A stretch of 64,000 bases of DNA from positions 2,032,001 to 2,096,000 of the forward strand of contig NZ_CP029002.1 in assembly GCF_003073375.1 (NCBI RefSeq), read 5' to 3'. The notes below the pieces were generated by a model. That model saw nothing but the letters and a program-made list of their open reading frames with translations. It did no database searches and was not told the DNA's origin. Both the position numbers and the translations under genes were made by a program. Below are positions 51,776 to 60,343 of this stretch, piece after piece. This DNA is from Lysinibacillus sp. 2017. GTDB taxonomy: Bacteria; Bacillota; Bacilli; Bacillales_A; Planococcaceae. Position 1 is the first letter of the stretch, and every line of letters starts with the position of its first letter.

Positions 51776-52438
51776 CTACTTTTCCATTTCCAATTGTTTA
51801 GTTATGTACGAAACTAATGTGTCCAATGGGTTTATGATTGACGTAGATGTCATATACTCAACTTCCTTAGCAGCATCAACCATTGATAATTGGGCAACTG
51901 AAATCACTTTGTTTTTCTGAATAGCAGCAGTTATAAAACTTATTAGTTTATTGTTATATTCTTTTTTTAAACCTTGCATAATTAATTCAAACGTGCCATT
52001 AATGGTAATCGCCTCTACATCTACTGACTTTTTCTGCTGTTTAGCATACTGATTAAGACGTTCAATACTTCCCTTAACTGTCGCAGGGTTTGTAAATAAA
52101 AGCATTTGGGGCTGTTCTATGTTACAAATGTGTTCAAAAAAAGGTTCATCAATTTTGAAGATTGGAATAGATATTGATAATTTTTCTTCTTGTAATATGG
52201 CAATATAATTCGTACACGTAATGAGAATCCCATCGACATTTGACTTTGAAATCCACTCTATTTGTTCGTTCACTTTATTTTGAGCATCGAGGACATGAAA
52301 ATTCTTATCCGATGTCACTCGATACATTAAAGCAGGGTCTACAAAATGTACGCATTCAATATCGTATGGTAAAAGTGCTTTTTCGATATATTCAATATTT
52401 GAGTAGTGGGCGTGGAGACAACCTAATCTTTTTTTCAC
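51776..52438 (-). CDS. Aspartate/glutamate racemase-fold protein
   Basis: 220 residues. The first catalytic-type cysteine sits in ILITCTNYIAIL (Cys75), the TCTN pattern of Asp/Glu and hydantoin racemases. The second half has VISVAQLSMVDAAKEV where the second catalytic cysteine is normally found, but it is absent. Enzymes of this superfamily with one cysteine include arylmalonate decarboxylase-like proteins, so a decarboxylase or lyase role, or loss of activity, is possible. No biosynthetic neighbours point to a substrate. Confidence 0.7.
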   Translation of the reverse strand: MKKRLGCLHAHYSNIEYIEKALLPYDIECVHFVDPALMYRVTSDKNFHVLDAQNKVNEQIEWISKSNVDGILITCTNYIAILQEEKLSISIPIFKIDEPFFEHICNIEQPQMLLFTNPATVKGSIERLNQYAKQQKKSVDVEAITINGTFELIMQGLKKEYNNKLISFITAAIQKNKVISVAQLSMVDAAKEVEYMTSTSIINPLDTLVSYITKQLEMEK

Positions 52439-52847
52439 TTTAAATCCACCCTATTTTTTCTGATAATTCTACCACTATTTCCAAAATGAAACATCTATGT
52501 AGATATGAGAAAAAATATAAGGACTTTTTTATTCTTTAAAAATACTAAGGAAAATGCAACAAATGCGGCATTTGGAAACATTGCATAAAATGTTTTATTC
52601 AACAATTTGGCCCTATTCATGAAGAAGGACGCTCTCCTATTAAAGAAAAGCGCCCGTTTGTTGAAGTTCGCTTTTTAAATAAAGCCACTAAAGGAAACCC
52701 CAAGAAATGTTGTTTTCATAGCATTTCTTGGGGTTTTGTGTCTTCCCAAATTTTTATTTAGAAACTTTAATTTGTATATTTTATAAATTATTTTTGCGCG
52801 CGCTATAACACTTTATTGAAGAGATACGCTGAATATTGTCTAATTAG
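52439..52847. other. Intergenic region with two hairpins and a repeat
   Basis: Contains the MITE-like repeat (52598-52665) and a perfect 15-bp hairpin AAACCCCAAGAAATG / CATTTCTTGGGGTTT (52695-52709 with 52722-52736) with TTTTG on its plus side. No gene is supported. Confidence 0.5.
52598..52665. repeat. MITE-like palindromic repeat, copy 2
   Basis: Begins TTCAACAATTTGGCCC and ends GCGCCCGTTTGTTGAA; eight-base perfect terminal inverted repeats TTCAACAA / TTGTTGAA. Interior GAAGAAGGACGCTCTCC recurs in altered form at 53300-53330. Confidence 0.5.
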
Positions 52848-53180
52848 CTATCCATTTATATCATTACTGGTTCTTTCAAAACACAAATTAACTGTCCGTT
52901 CATTTGAACGAGTTCGATGCATTGTATTAGCTGGAACAGTAAATATTTCACCTGGTTTAAGAGATACTGTCTCATTGTTTTCTATATCGATAAATAGTTC
53001 TCCTTCCAACACATAAAATAATTCATCACAATCCTCGTGTTTATGCCAGTGGAATTCCCCATTAATAACAGCTATTCTAAGAGCGTGGTCATTAACTTCA
53101 CTTACGATAAAATTAATATAATCAGTTTGATCTTGGATTAATTTCTCTAAGTTAATAACATCTAATTGACCTTTTTTCAT
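52848..53180 (-). CDS. Cupin domain protein
   Basis: 110 residues from ATG 53180 with GGGGGGAAACA upstream. Motif 1, GEFHWHKHEDCDELFYVLEGELFIDI, contains the H-x-H-x(4)-E metal set. Motif 2, LKPGEIFTVPANTMHRTRSNE, contributes the fourth ligand His. A complete single-domain metal cupin, unlike the partial-motif cupin at 28458-28820. Function unknown; many are sugar isomerase or dioxygenase relatives. Monocistronic. Confidence 0.86.
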   Translation of the reverse strand: MKKGQLDVINLEKLIQDQTDYINFIVSEVNDHALRIAVINGEFHWHKHEDCDELFYVLEGELFIDIENNETVSLKPGEIFTVPANTMHRTRSNERTVNLCFERTSNDING

Positions 53181-53269
53181 TGTTTCCCCCCAATAGTGGA
53201 TTATTAGCCTTAATTGATTCATTACACATTACTATTATAAATTAACATAATTATCCATATTTGTATTGA

Positions 53270-53401
53270 ATTTATGTTATTGTTATTCAAGAAAATGGCC
53301 CTTTATCTGAAGAAGGAACAATCCCTTTTCAAGTTAATCCACACGCTTATAAATCTAACGGGGCAATACTTGGTACTTATTATTTTGAGGTAAAAAGATA
53401 G
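53270..53401 (+). pseudogene. C-terminal protein remnant
   Basis: A plus-strand frame of about 43 codons reads VIQENGPLSEEGTIPFQVN, then PHAYKSNGAILGTYYFEVKR, ending at TAG 53401. It lacks a start codon and ribosome site. It reads like the tail of a soluble domain of unknown family left after deletion. Confidence 0.35.
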
Positions 53402-53414
53402 TTTGAAGTACTAG

Positions 53415-53454
53415 ATAGTAAAGAAAGTGAGCTCTGCCGCACTTTCTTTACTAT
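53415..53454. terminator. Terminator after the anti-sigma gene
   Basis: Perfect 15-bp stem ATAGTAAAGAAAGTG (53415-53429) with CACTTTCTTTACTAT (53440-53454), abutting the stop codon of 53456-54580. Confidence 0.85.
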
Positions 53455-53455
53455 T

Positions 53456-54580
53456 TTATTCTTTTGAGTTAATTGGTATTGTTATTTCTAGCTCAGGAAT
53501 GTATTGAATCTTCGGGTCGCCGTTTTCATCCAGTTGGTATGATCCCTCACCGTCATAAAGATGAATATACGGTTTGATTGTAATAGCTTTTGGTAAGGTT
53601 TCAAATGGATGAACCCGTAAATCCATGATCAAATCGCTAGTTCCTTTATTCGTCTCACGGCGGCCATTGCCATGAACTAGTCTTGGTTCACGCCCTTGTT
53701 CATCAAAAACTGCGATATTAATTCCACTCCGGAAATCTACAGAAGTTGATTTATCAAGCAAGGCTATTCTTGTCGTAATACTAGTTGTAATGGGCGTTAG
53801 AATAATTTGTTCAATAGTAAGCTGATTATTTTTGTGTTTTCTACTTATATTAGGTTGTAGGTTTACATAGTTTCCAATATCACTCACTGGAATATCTATT
53901 TTAAACGGTTCAGAAATCCCAGTTATTGTAGTGGATAATGTCAAATCAAACTGTTTTGGGAAAGGACTTCCACCTTGATTCTTCAAATCTGAAAATTCTA
54001 AAATTACGGAATTATTATCCTTACTTGGTTGTAAAAAAAGACCACTAAAATTAGTGTGATCCAATGGTTCACCATTTAGTAAAAACTCAATCTTACTTAT
54101 TTGTTCTGATAAACTTTCTTTTGAATTTTCACCCTCTATATGGTGGCGTTCAATCCCAATTGCAACACGTGTACCGTCATACACTACTTCTGTTACATTT
54201 AATGTAAAGCCTTCATGCGTAACACTTGAATTCAATTTTGTTGAGAGTCCCTTTTCATCTGCGGCGTGTAGACCAAGATCCCTTGTAAATTTAAAAACAG
54301 ATGATAATAAAGGCACTTCTTTCATCGTCGCCGCCATCGTTGGCGATATTAACCCCATAACAATAGTCAAACTAAAAATCATTGCTGCAGAGGCGGTAAT
54401 TATCATCAGCTTTTGACGTATTTTCATATGAGTTCTAAAACTTTCTCGTTGCTTTGTGTTACGTTTACTTTCATATTTGTTCATAGTACGATCAACTAAA
54501 TCAACTTCAATAGGTGTTTCTCGAATAAGTCTTTCTATCTGAGCTAACTCCTTATCTTCAAGTTTTGAACGAGTGTCCAT
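53456..54580 (-). CDS. DUF4179 anti-sigma factor
   Basis: 374 residues. The cytoplasmic N-terminus of about 50 residues precedes a membrane helix at about 51-72 (RQKLMIITASAAMIFSLTIVMGLI). After it come the DUF4179 signature (ATMKEVPLLSSVFKFTRDLGL, VTHEGFTLNVTEVVYDGTRVAIGIE) and an immunoglobulin-like external region ending in ELEITIPI. DUF4179 proteins are typically partners of ECF sigma factors, and this gene overlaps the sigma gene upstream by 23 bases. Probably RsiX/RsiY-like, sensing envelope conditions. Confidence 0.85.
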   Translation of the reverse strand: MDTRSKLEDKELAQIERLIRETPIEVDLVDRTMNKYESKRNTKQRESFRTHMKIRQKLMIITASAAMIFSLTIVMGLISPTMAATMKEVPLLSSVFKFTRDLGLHAADEKGLSTKLNSSVTHEGFTLNVTEVVYDGTRVAIGIERHHIEGENSKESLSEQISKIEFLLNGEPLDHTNFSGLFLQPSKDNNSVILEFSDLKNQGGSPFPKQFDLTLSTTITGISEPFKIDIPVSDIGNYVNLQPNISRKHKNNQLTIEQIILTPITTSITTRIALLDKSTSVDFRSGINIAVFDEQGREPRLVHGNGRRETNKGTSDLIMDLRVHPFETLPKAITIKPYIHLYDGEGSYQLDENGDPKIQYIPELEITIPINSKE

Positions 54581-55142
54581 AAATATCCTCTCCTAACTTA
54601 TTTTCCTTCACCAATTTTTTACGTAGTCGTTCATACTTTTTTCGTACAGTAGTTGTCTTAAGTCCCATAATAGAAGCAATCTCATCAAAACTATATTCCT
54701 CTATAGATCGAAGAAGCAGAATCCTTTTTTCGTCCATATTTAATTTTTCTAATAACTCGTGAATGATGTTGTCATAGCTAGACTCTTGTATATGAGTCTG
54801 ATTTGTATGATCCTTCGTAAAACCTGTCCAAAATTTATATCCTTTATTTTTCTTTTTTATTAAGTCAATACAATGATGATGAGCAATTTTATAAAGCCAT
54901 CCTGAGAAAGAAGTATTATAAGAAAATTTATTAATATTCTCTAATCCCTTTATAAAAATATCTTGTGAAGCATCCTCAGCATCTTCTTTGCTGCCTAGCA
55001 AATAGTAACAATAAATATAGATGGGCTTTTGAAAGCAACAAATTATTTCTGTATAGGCATGGATATCACCTGTTTTAACTTGTTCCACGATGGATTTTAT
55101 ATTTAGATTGGAATTTTCCTTGGATTTATTCAGTACAGTCAA
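54558..55142 (-). CDS. ECF-type RNA polymerase sigma factor
   Basis: 194 residues from TTG 55142, six to eight bases after AAAGGAGGGAACC; the ATG at 55181 lies before that site. Region 2 YTEIICCFQKPIYIYCYYLLGSKEDAEDASQDIFIKGLENI, KFSYNTSFSGWLYKIAHHHCIDLIKKK, then region 4 LNMDEKRILLLRSIEEYSFDEIASIMGLKTTTVRKKYERLRKKL. A SigW/SigM-type ECF factor. It overlaps its DUF4179 anti-sigma gene, forming a two-gene operon. Regulon unknown; auto-activation is usual. Confidence 0.9.
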   Translation of the reverse strand: MTVLNKSKENSNLNIKSIVEQVKTGDIHAYTEIICCFQKPIYIYCYYLLGSKEDAEDASQDIFIKGLENINKFSYNTSFSGWLYKIAHHHCIDLIKKKNKGYKFWTGFTKDHTNQTHIQESSYDNIIHELLEKLNMDEKRILLLRSIEEYSFDEIASIMGLKTTTVRKKYERLRKKLVKENKLGEDIYGHSFKT

Positions 55143-55364
55143 AGTGGTTCCCTCCTTTCTAACATATATAACTGAAATCAATGGGCATTTGTGACACTAT
55201 GAAAAAATATTTTTAGATATAAACTATTCATTTCGATAAAGCACAAACCTTCCAAAACAGTGGTTTGGGGATCTACTGTTCATAAGCAGCAAAATAACCC
55301 CTATTCAATTGAGAGGGCACTGAAAAACTTACGTTTTTTATGACGAATTAATTTTTCAAACAAA

Positions 55365-55408
55365 AATAAGGCACTTTCCATTCGAAAACGAATAGAAAGT
55401 GCCTTATT
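55365..55408 (-). terminator. IS1182 transposase terminator hairpin
   Basis: AATAAGGCACTTTCCATTCG (55365-55384) pairs with CGAATAGAAAGTGCCTTATT (55389-55408) with one mismatch pair; then TTTTTGTTTG on the minus strand. Confidence 0.85.
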
Positions 55409-55421
55409 CTTTGCCTACTTC

Positions 55422-56882
55422 TTACTCTTTTTCATTTAGCAGTTTCAATATTCGTTTAAGATTCACTGCGAATATCGTTGTGGCTCCTTGAATTTGCATG
55501 CCAAATAAACCCGCAGATTTGGCTGTTTTATAGCCATGTGGATTTTTTAACTCACTATTTTTCGCTTCGATTTTATAACGATTTTTCGCCAGCATTTTAA
55601 ATGCATCTGTTTCTTGGAAAATCGATTGTTCTTCATGTTCCGTTGATTTAATGGTCACACTATAGGTTTTACTTTTTGCCTCGTTCCTATAACAGCCCTC
55701 ACGCATCGGGCAAACTTTACATTTTTCAATATCAAAGTAGTAGGACATTTTCGGATTTTTATTCTTATTTTTATTCGTAGAAAGTGTCTTTCGAATAGCT
55801 AGATGCCCAGCTGGACAGACAAACATCCCGGCATCTTTATTGTAATCAAATTCAATTTTTCGTTGTCCGCTACCGTTTGTAATGACTGAATTTAACTTTG
55901 AAATTAATTGGAGCTCTTTTGATTTGGCATAGTGTAAGTTATCTTTCGCAGAATAAGCGGCGTCACCAATCACTGCTTCAATTTCCATACCTGCTTCTTT
56001 ACTTTTTTCAACTAGTTCTTGAAGATAATGACCATCACTTTTTTCACCTGTCGTCACAACCGCTGCTGTAATAATTCGTTCATCACTCATCGCAATATGC
56101 GTTTTAAAACCAAAGAAAGAAGAATCGGCTGACTTATGCCCTACGCGTGCATCCGGATCATTCGAATAGCTTAACTGGTTCTCATAATCATCAATTACTT
56201 CTTTTAAAACATTTAACTTTTCTTTTACAGCCGGGATTTGTGCAACCTTTGATTGTGTTTCTACCACTTCCACTACTTGACGACAGTAGTCTAATTCTTC
56301 TGCGACTTCATTCGATGTAGGTTTCGCTGGAAATTTCCCAACCATTTCTTCATTCAATTGATACACAGCTTTTCGCAAATTTTTCGACTTTTCTTGTAAA
56401 AATTCTTTTGGCGATTTTTGATTATAACGAGCCTTTGTATGAGTAGCGTCAACGATGACCATTTTACTGAGTAGTAGCCCTTTTTCTAAGGCAATTTCAA
56501 CGGTTTTCTGAATCAGTAAATCTAATAGATTCATATCTTGAAGACGAAGTCGACGGAATTTTGTCAACGAACTTGAATCAATGACATCCTCTTCTGGGGT
56601 CATGTCTAAAAAATATTTAAAGGACATGTCGTATTTCGAACGCTCGACAAGGTCGGCATCCGATAGGTCGTGAATCGCTTTTAATAGTAAATATTTAAAC
56701 ATGCGAATCGGTGGAATTGCGTTACGGCCATTATCTAAACAGTATTTTGACTGAAGTTCTTCTAGGATAAATGAAAAATCTACGAGCTCATTGATTCGGC
56801 GAAGCATATTGTCTTTTGGAATGATTAAATCGTACAACGCCATATAAGGGCTTAAATTCAACGTTTCTTGTTTAGAAATCAT
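55422..56882 (-). CDS. IS1182 family transposase
   Basis: 486 residues, full length. The N-terminal DUF772 region (FVDFSFI-like, NGRNAIPPIRMFKYLLLKAIHDLSDADLVERSKYDMSFKYFLDM) precedes the DDE catalytic core: first Asp in MVIVDATHTKA, second in VIGDAAYSAKDN, and Glu in NRYKIEAKNSELKNPHGY. A zinc-type CxxC...C cluster (CPAG, CKVCPMREGC) lies between. No frameshift or stop, so probably active. Transcribed leftward in the element, with its own terminator. Confidence 0.94.
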   Translation of the reverse strand: MISKQETLNLSPYMALYDLIIPKDNMLRRINELVDFSFILEELQSKYCLDNGRNAIPPIRMFKYLLLKAIHDLSDADLVERSKYDMSFKYFLDMTPEEDVIDSSSLTKFRRLRLQDMNLLDLLIQKTVEIALEKGLLLSKMVIVDATHTKARYNQKSPKEFLQEKSKNLRKAVYQLNEEMVGKFPAKPTSNEVAEELDYCRQVVEVVETQSKVAQIPAVKEKLNVLKEVIDDYENQLSYSNDPDARVGHKSADSSFFGFKTHIAMSDERIITAAVVTTGEKSDGHYLQELVEKSKEAGMEIEAVIGDAAYSAKDNLHYAKSKELQLISKLNSVITNGSGQRKIEFDYNKDAGMFVCPAGHLAIRKTLSTNKNKNKNPKMSYYFDIEKCKVCPMREGCYRNEAKSKTYSVTIKSTEHEEQSIFQETDAFKMLAKNRYKIEAKNSELKNPHGYKTAKSAGLFGMQIQGATTIFAVNLKRILKLLNEKE

Positions 56883-56982
56883 GGTCGCACCACCTTTTAT
56901 TAGTCCTTTTATTATACAAGAAATCTGAAAGGTTGTAAGAAGAGGAAAGCTATTTTTCTGATGAAAGTGGTTCTAGTTGATT

Positions 56983-57102
56983 GGAATGGAGGCGGCGACT
57001 TCTGCGGGAACAGCACGAGCGGAAGCACCCGGACTGAGCATAGCGAGGGAGAAGGCTGGAGCCGTGCCCGCGAAACGCGTCCGCCGAAATGGAAATCAAC
57101 GG
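56983..57102. repeat. GC-rich palindromic repeat inside the IS1182 element
   Basis: About 120 bp at about 60% G+C against 33% around it. Ends GTTGATTGGAATGGAGGCGG and CCGCCGAAATGGAAATCAAC are inverted relatives. The sequence resembles a well-spread intergenic repeat of Bacillaceae. It lies between the transposase gene and the right end, so it is carried by the element. Confidence 0.6.
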
Positions 57103-57114
57103 CATCGAAGAAAA

Positions 57115-57150
57115 AGAGCGTCATGGAACGAATTTTCGTTCCATGACGCT
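57115..57150. other. Perfect 17-bp hairpin near the IS1182 right end
   Basis: AGAGCGTCATGGAACGAA and its complement TTCGTTCCATGACGCTCT, separated by TT. It is at 57115-57132 and 57135-57152 (approximate) and may isolate the transposase from outside transcription. Confidence 0.6.
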
Positions 57151-57254
57151 CTACCTATAATTGAATGACTTTTTCAGTGCCCTCTCAATTGAATGGGGGT
57201 TGTTGGTTCCCTAACTTTGGTTTGGAAACGTTATTTTGTATGTATTTGTATAAC

Positions 57255-57791
57255 TTAAATAAATGTATCAATCGAACCTGACGTTGGTTTTACTTGCTGC
57301 TGTGCTTCTGCTTTTAATGCACGCCACGCTTCTGTATAAATTGCATCAAATGCACTTTCACGACGCTGTTCATCTTTTGTACCAATTGCGTGCCAACCGT
57401 TATGAGGCGAATAGGTAGACGTAAGATTTCCCTTTGCGTCCTTTACCTCTAAATAACTGACTTTACCACGCTGTAAGGCTGGTATTTGTCTTATCATTTG
57501 TGCGATTGAACCTTTACGGTCAGGTGATACGACAGAAACAAAGCTGTTCTTTAATACCATATAAGAAGAATTGTTATGACCACCAAACTTACCATTTTCA
57601 AAATCCTTTTTAGCCTGTGCAATAATTGCTTCTTTATATTTTTCTTCACTCATCGCTGGAGTTAATTTTGTCGGAATACCTGTTGCACCATTAAATTTAG
57701 GCACAGGCATTTGTACTTTCTTATCTGATATTTCCACACCCAGTAATTTTAATGTTATTTCATCAATGCCTACTGACCTCATTTCAAACAT
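57255..57791 (-). CDS. Hypothetical soluble protein (178 aa)
   Basis: No family recognised. The protein starts MFEMRSVGIDEITLKLLG, is rich in Lys/Ser/Gln and carries no membrane segment or signal. A middle region AIIAQAKKDFENGKFGGHNNSSYMVLKNSFVSVVSPDRKGSIAQMIRQI and a C-terminal helix with DAIYTEAWRALKAEAQQQV look well folded. The ATG has AAAGGGGATG in front. It is flanked by two insertion sequences, so it may be cargo or a surviving piece of an older unit. About 50 bases separate it from the IS1182 right flank. Confidence 0.6.
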   Translation of the reverse strand: MFEMRSVGIDEITLKLLGVEISDKKVQMPVPKFNGATGIPTKLTPAMSEEKYKEAIIAQAKKDFENGKFGGHNNSSYMVLKNSFVSVVSPDRKGSIAQMIRQIPALQRGKVSYLEVKDAKGNLTSTYSPHNGWHAIGTKDEQRRESAFDAIYTEAWRALKAEAQQQVKPTSGSIDTFI

Positions 57792-57933
57792 CCCCTTTTG
57801 AAATTCGTATTATGTTATATTATCGGCTAATAAAACTTACAGTTAATTGGTAAAAAATTAATTATTATATTCCTAGCAAGAGCATAATTTTTCAAACAAT
57901 CATACTGCACTCTGGATTATTCTTTAGCTTTTT

Positions 57934-58144
57934 TTATATTTCTACCTGTTCATATTTGTGAACATAATCTTCTGGTAAAAGAAGTCTTCCGTTTTCATCC
58001 ATTCTATAGTTGTTTCAGTACTAAAATTAATCTCATTTAATGATAACCTAATTTTTGGAATTTGGATTCTGGCACTTTCATTATATTTTTGTGTTGAACT
58101 GCCCCTAATGTATTTAATTGTGTTGTTTGAATTTTTCCAATCAC
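57934..58144 (-). pseudogene. Two short coding remnants in split frames
   Basis: A GTG at 58144 after AAGGGGTG starts a 35-residue frame (VIGKIQTTQLNTLGAV, ESKFQKLGYH) ending at 58037. Another frame, MDENGRLLLPEDYVHKYEQV and so on, ends at 57934. They appear to be pieces of one broken small gene just left of the IS21 element. Confidence 0.35.
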
Positions 58145-58301
58145 TTATAACACCCCTTTATTAAATACTACTATTAACTCGTATATCGGCAGTATTGTTT
58201 GTGTTATTAAAAGAAAAAAATATTCCCGAAGCGGAGTGGGAATCTAATTACAAATGTCAATTAATCTATGTACAAAAACGCTCACTTAACTGTGTATAAA
58301 A

Positions 58302-59060
58302 TTACTCACTTTCTGGAGCTAAATGGTTTTTCAAACGATAAGAATTACCGATGATTGTTACAACCGTTGCGTGATGTAAAATGCGATCTAAAATCGCATT
58401 GGCTAACTTAGGCTCCTGAAACACTTCGTCCCAAGATTTAAAGTTAGCGTTTGTTGTAAAGATTGTGCTTCGTTTTTCATAACGCATATCGATTAACTGG
58501 AAGAAGAGTTTTGCATCCTCCGGATCAATGGGTAAATAACCAATTTCATCGATAATAAGTAACCTATATTTTGTGTAATGCTTCAAGCGGCTCTCTAGAC
58601 GATTCTCTAGGCGAGCCCTTTTTAAGTTCTGAATCAAATCATGACATTTTATAAAATACGTACTTGTACGTTTTTTTGCAGCCGCAATCCCGATAGCGGA
58701 GGCTAAATGGGTCTTACCCACACCACTAGGGCCTAAAAATACGATGTTTTCATTACTCTCAATAAAACGTAATGTAAGAAAATCATGAATCTGTTGCGGG
58801 TTGATTGACGGTTGGAAGTCGAAATCATAGTCCTTTATCTCTTTTAGATTTGGGAAGGCACCCACTTTTACCATCGCATGAATCATATTGTGTTCACGTA
58901 AATCAATTTCATAATTTGTTAATTTAATCAACGTATCGATAAATGACATTTGATTGTGGATGCCGAAGTCCACGACTTCATCTAAATGTGTAACCATTTG
59001 TTTTAATTTTAAATACTCTAAGTTCTTCAAAAGTTGCTGATAATTTGTTTGCTGTATCAT
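58302..59060 (-). CDS. istB: IS21 helper ATPase
   Basis: 252 residues, AAA+ ATPase of the DnaC/IstB group that assists IS21 transposition. Walker A in VFLGPSGVGKTHLASAIG near residues 106-123, Walker B in YRLLIIDEIGYLP, sensor motifs following (TIFTTNANFKSWDEVF) and arginine finger region LANAILDRILHHA. The start overlaps the end of istA by four bases (ATGA), the usual coupling. Intact, so probably functional together with IstA. Confidence 0.94.
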   Translation of the reverse strand: MIQQTNYQQLLKNLEYLKLKQMVTHLDEVVDFGIHNQMSFIDTLIKLTNYEIDLREHNMIHAMVKVGAFPNLKEIKDYDFDFQPSINPQQIHDFLTLRFIESNENIVFLGPSGVGKTHLASAIGIAAAKKRTSTYFIKCHDLIQNLKRARLENRLESRLKHYTKYRLLIIDEIGYLPIDPEDAKLFFQLIDMRYEKRSTIFTTNANFKSWDEVFQEPKLANAILDRILHHATVVTIIGNSYRLKNHLAPESE

Positions 59061-60343
59061 GTGTCATACACCTCTCCAATAGCTTTTAGATTGTTTTTCG
59101 CTAAAGTATCAATGTCTGGATAACGAGGTGCAGAAATTTGCAAGGTTTCTTTATAATCTGAAGGACGAATATTTAATTTTCGATTCGATATAAGATGCTG
59201 TGCAATACACTCCATGTTATAATAAATCCATAATTGATCATCATGTATTTGTATCCCAACTTTTTGGCCAATGTACTTAGTGGGGACTGAATACTGGTTG
59301 GCTTTGTAGGAGACCATACTTGATGTGTTTACTTGTACAAGCTGATGCTTGATACGGTAAGAGTTCCTTATCTTTTCTGCGGGTAGCGGAAGTAGGGAGC
59401 TCTTTTCTTTTTCTAAAGCAAATACGGGTATTTTGCCTGACCCTTGATGGAAAGATTGATTCAATCGATTCATTAACTTTTCAATGAAATGATAGAGCTC
59501 TTCTAAGGTCAATTGACCTTGATATGCATGGATTTCATCAATAAATTTCATCTGTGTTTCTACTTTACCTTTTGTACGAGGACGCCGTGCTATACATGGT
59601 CGTACCTTAAAGTCAAAATCCTTCGCAAAAGCGGCGAACCTGCTATTTATTTTTCCTGAACACTGTTCTGTTCGTGCCACATCCATAATTGTTTTTGGGT
59701 TATCAGTTACGATCTCTTTTGGAACACCCCCAATTTTTTCGAATGCTTCGGTTAAAAATGAGAACAAAACATCTTGTGTTTTACTCAATGTCAGAGTAAA
59801 TATACGGAATCTTGAATACCCTAGAACCAGCGCACCTACGTTTACCTCTACTTTTTCACCATCACTTGTCTCAAAAGGAATGCTTTCCTTCCAATCAAAC
59901 TGTGCCTGTTGACCTGGTGGTGTTTCAAATCTTGTCGTACCTTTCGGTGAGGGAATACGCATTTGATCTGTAAAATAAGCTGCGAATTCGGGTGTCTTTG
60001 CGATATAGCGACGGAATGTAGAAGCACCACATTCTAAACCGTGATTGTCTTTTAAATATTGCCAAAGTATACGGCGGTAATAAAACACCTGCTTTGAATC
60101 CTCCGACAGTAGTGCAGCGATTACCTCATAATAATCATCTAAAATAGATGCCTTTTCTTTTGTTTCTTTTGGTGTAAATCCATTTAGGTACTTATCAACT
60201 GTACGTCGATCCACACCCATTTCTCTAGCCAACTGGCTTTTGTTAATTTTCATTTTTAAATTCTCCATTAACTGTTTGAATTTTGGTAAGTCTGAAAGAC
60301 TATTAATTTCAAAATTCGTTTGAACATCTAGCGTTATGTACAT
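59057..60343 (-). CDS. istA: IS21 family transposase
   Basis: 428 residues from ATG 60343, preceded by ATGAGGTG; a GTG three codons earlier is less likely. Helix-turn-helix KINKSQLAREMGVDRRTVDKYLNG at the N-terminus, a DDE integrase core (Asp in QAQFDWKE, Asp in EIVTDNPKTIM, Glu in KGKVETQMKFIDE) and a C-terminal beta domain. Length and motifs show an intact IstA. It cuts and joins the element ends with IstB. Confidence 0.94.
   Translation of the reverse strand: MYITLDVQTNFEINSLSDLPKFKQLMENLKMKINKSQLAREMGVDRRTVDKYLNGFTPKETKEKASILDDYYEVIAALLSEDSKQVFYYRRILWQYLKDNHGLECGASTFRRYIAKTPEFAAYFTDQMRIPSPKGTTRFETPPGQQAQFDWKESIPFETSDGEKVEVNVGALVLGYSRFRIFTLTLSKTQDVLFSFLTEAFEKIGGVPKEIVTDNPKTIMDVARTEQCSGKINSRFAAFAKDFDFKVRPCIARRPRTKGKVETQMKFIDEIHAYQGQLTLEELYHFIEKLMNRLNQSFHQGSGKIPVFALEKEKSSLLPLPAEKIRNSYRIKHQLVQVNTSSMVSYKANQYSVPTKYIGQKVGIQIHDDQLWIYYNMECIAQHLISNRKLNIRPSDYKETLQISAPRYPDIDTLAKNNLKAIGEVYDT

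Larger units (their letters stand above)
55313..57184 (-). mobile_element. IS1182-family insertion sequence
   Basis: 1872 bp. Terminal inverted repeats GAGGGCACTGAAAAA at the left and TTTTTCAGTGCCCTC at the right. Flanked by the 8-bp direct repeat TCAATTGA (55305-55312 and 57185-57192), itself a palindrome. Outside it, AACCCCTAT and ATGGGGGTT pair, so the element sits at the centre of an older hairpin. Contains one transposase gene, a transposase terminator hairpin at 55365-55408 and a GC-rich repeat near its right end. Confidence 0.9.
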
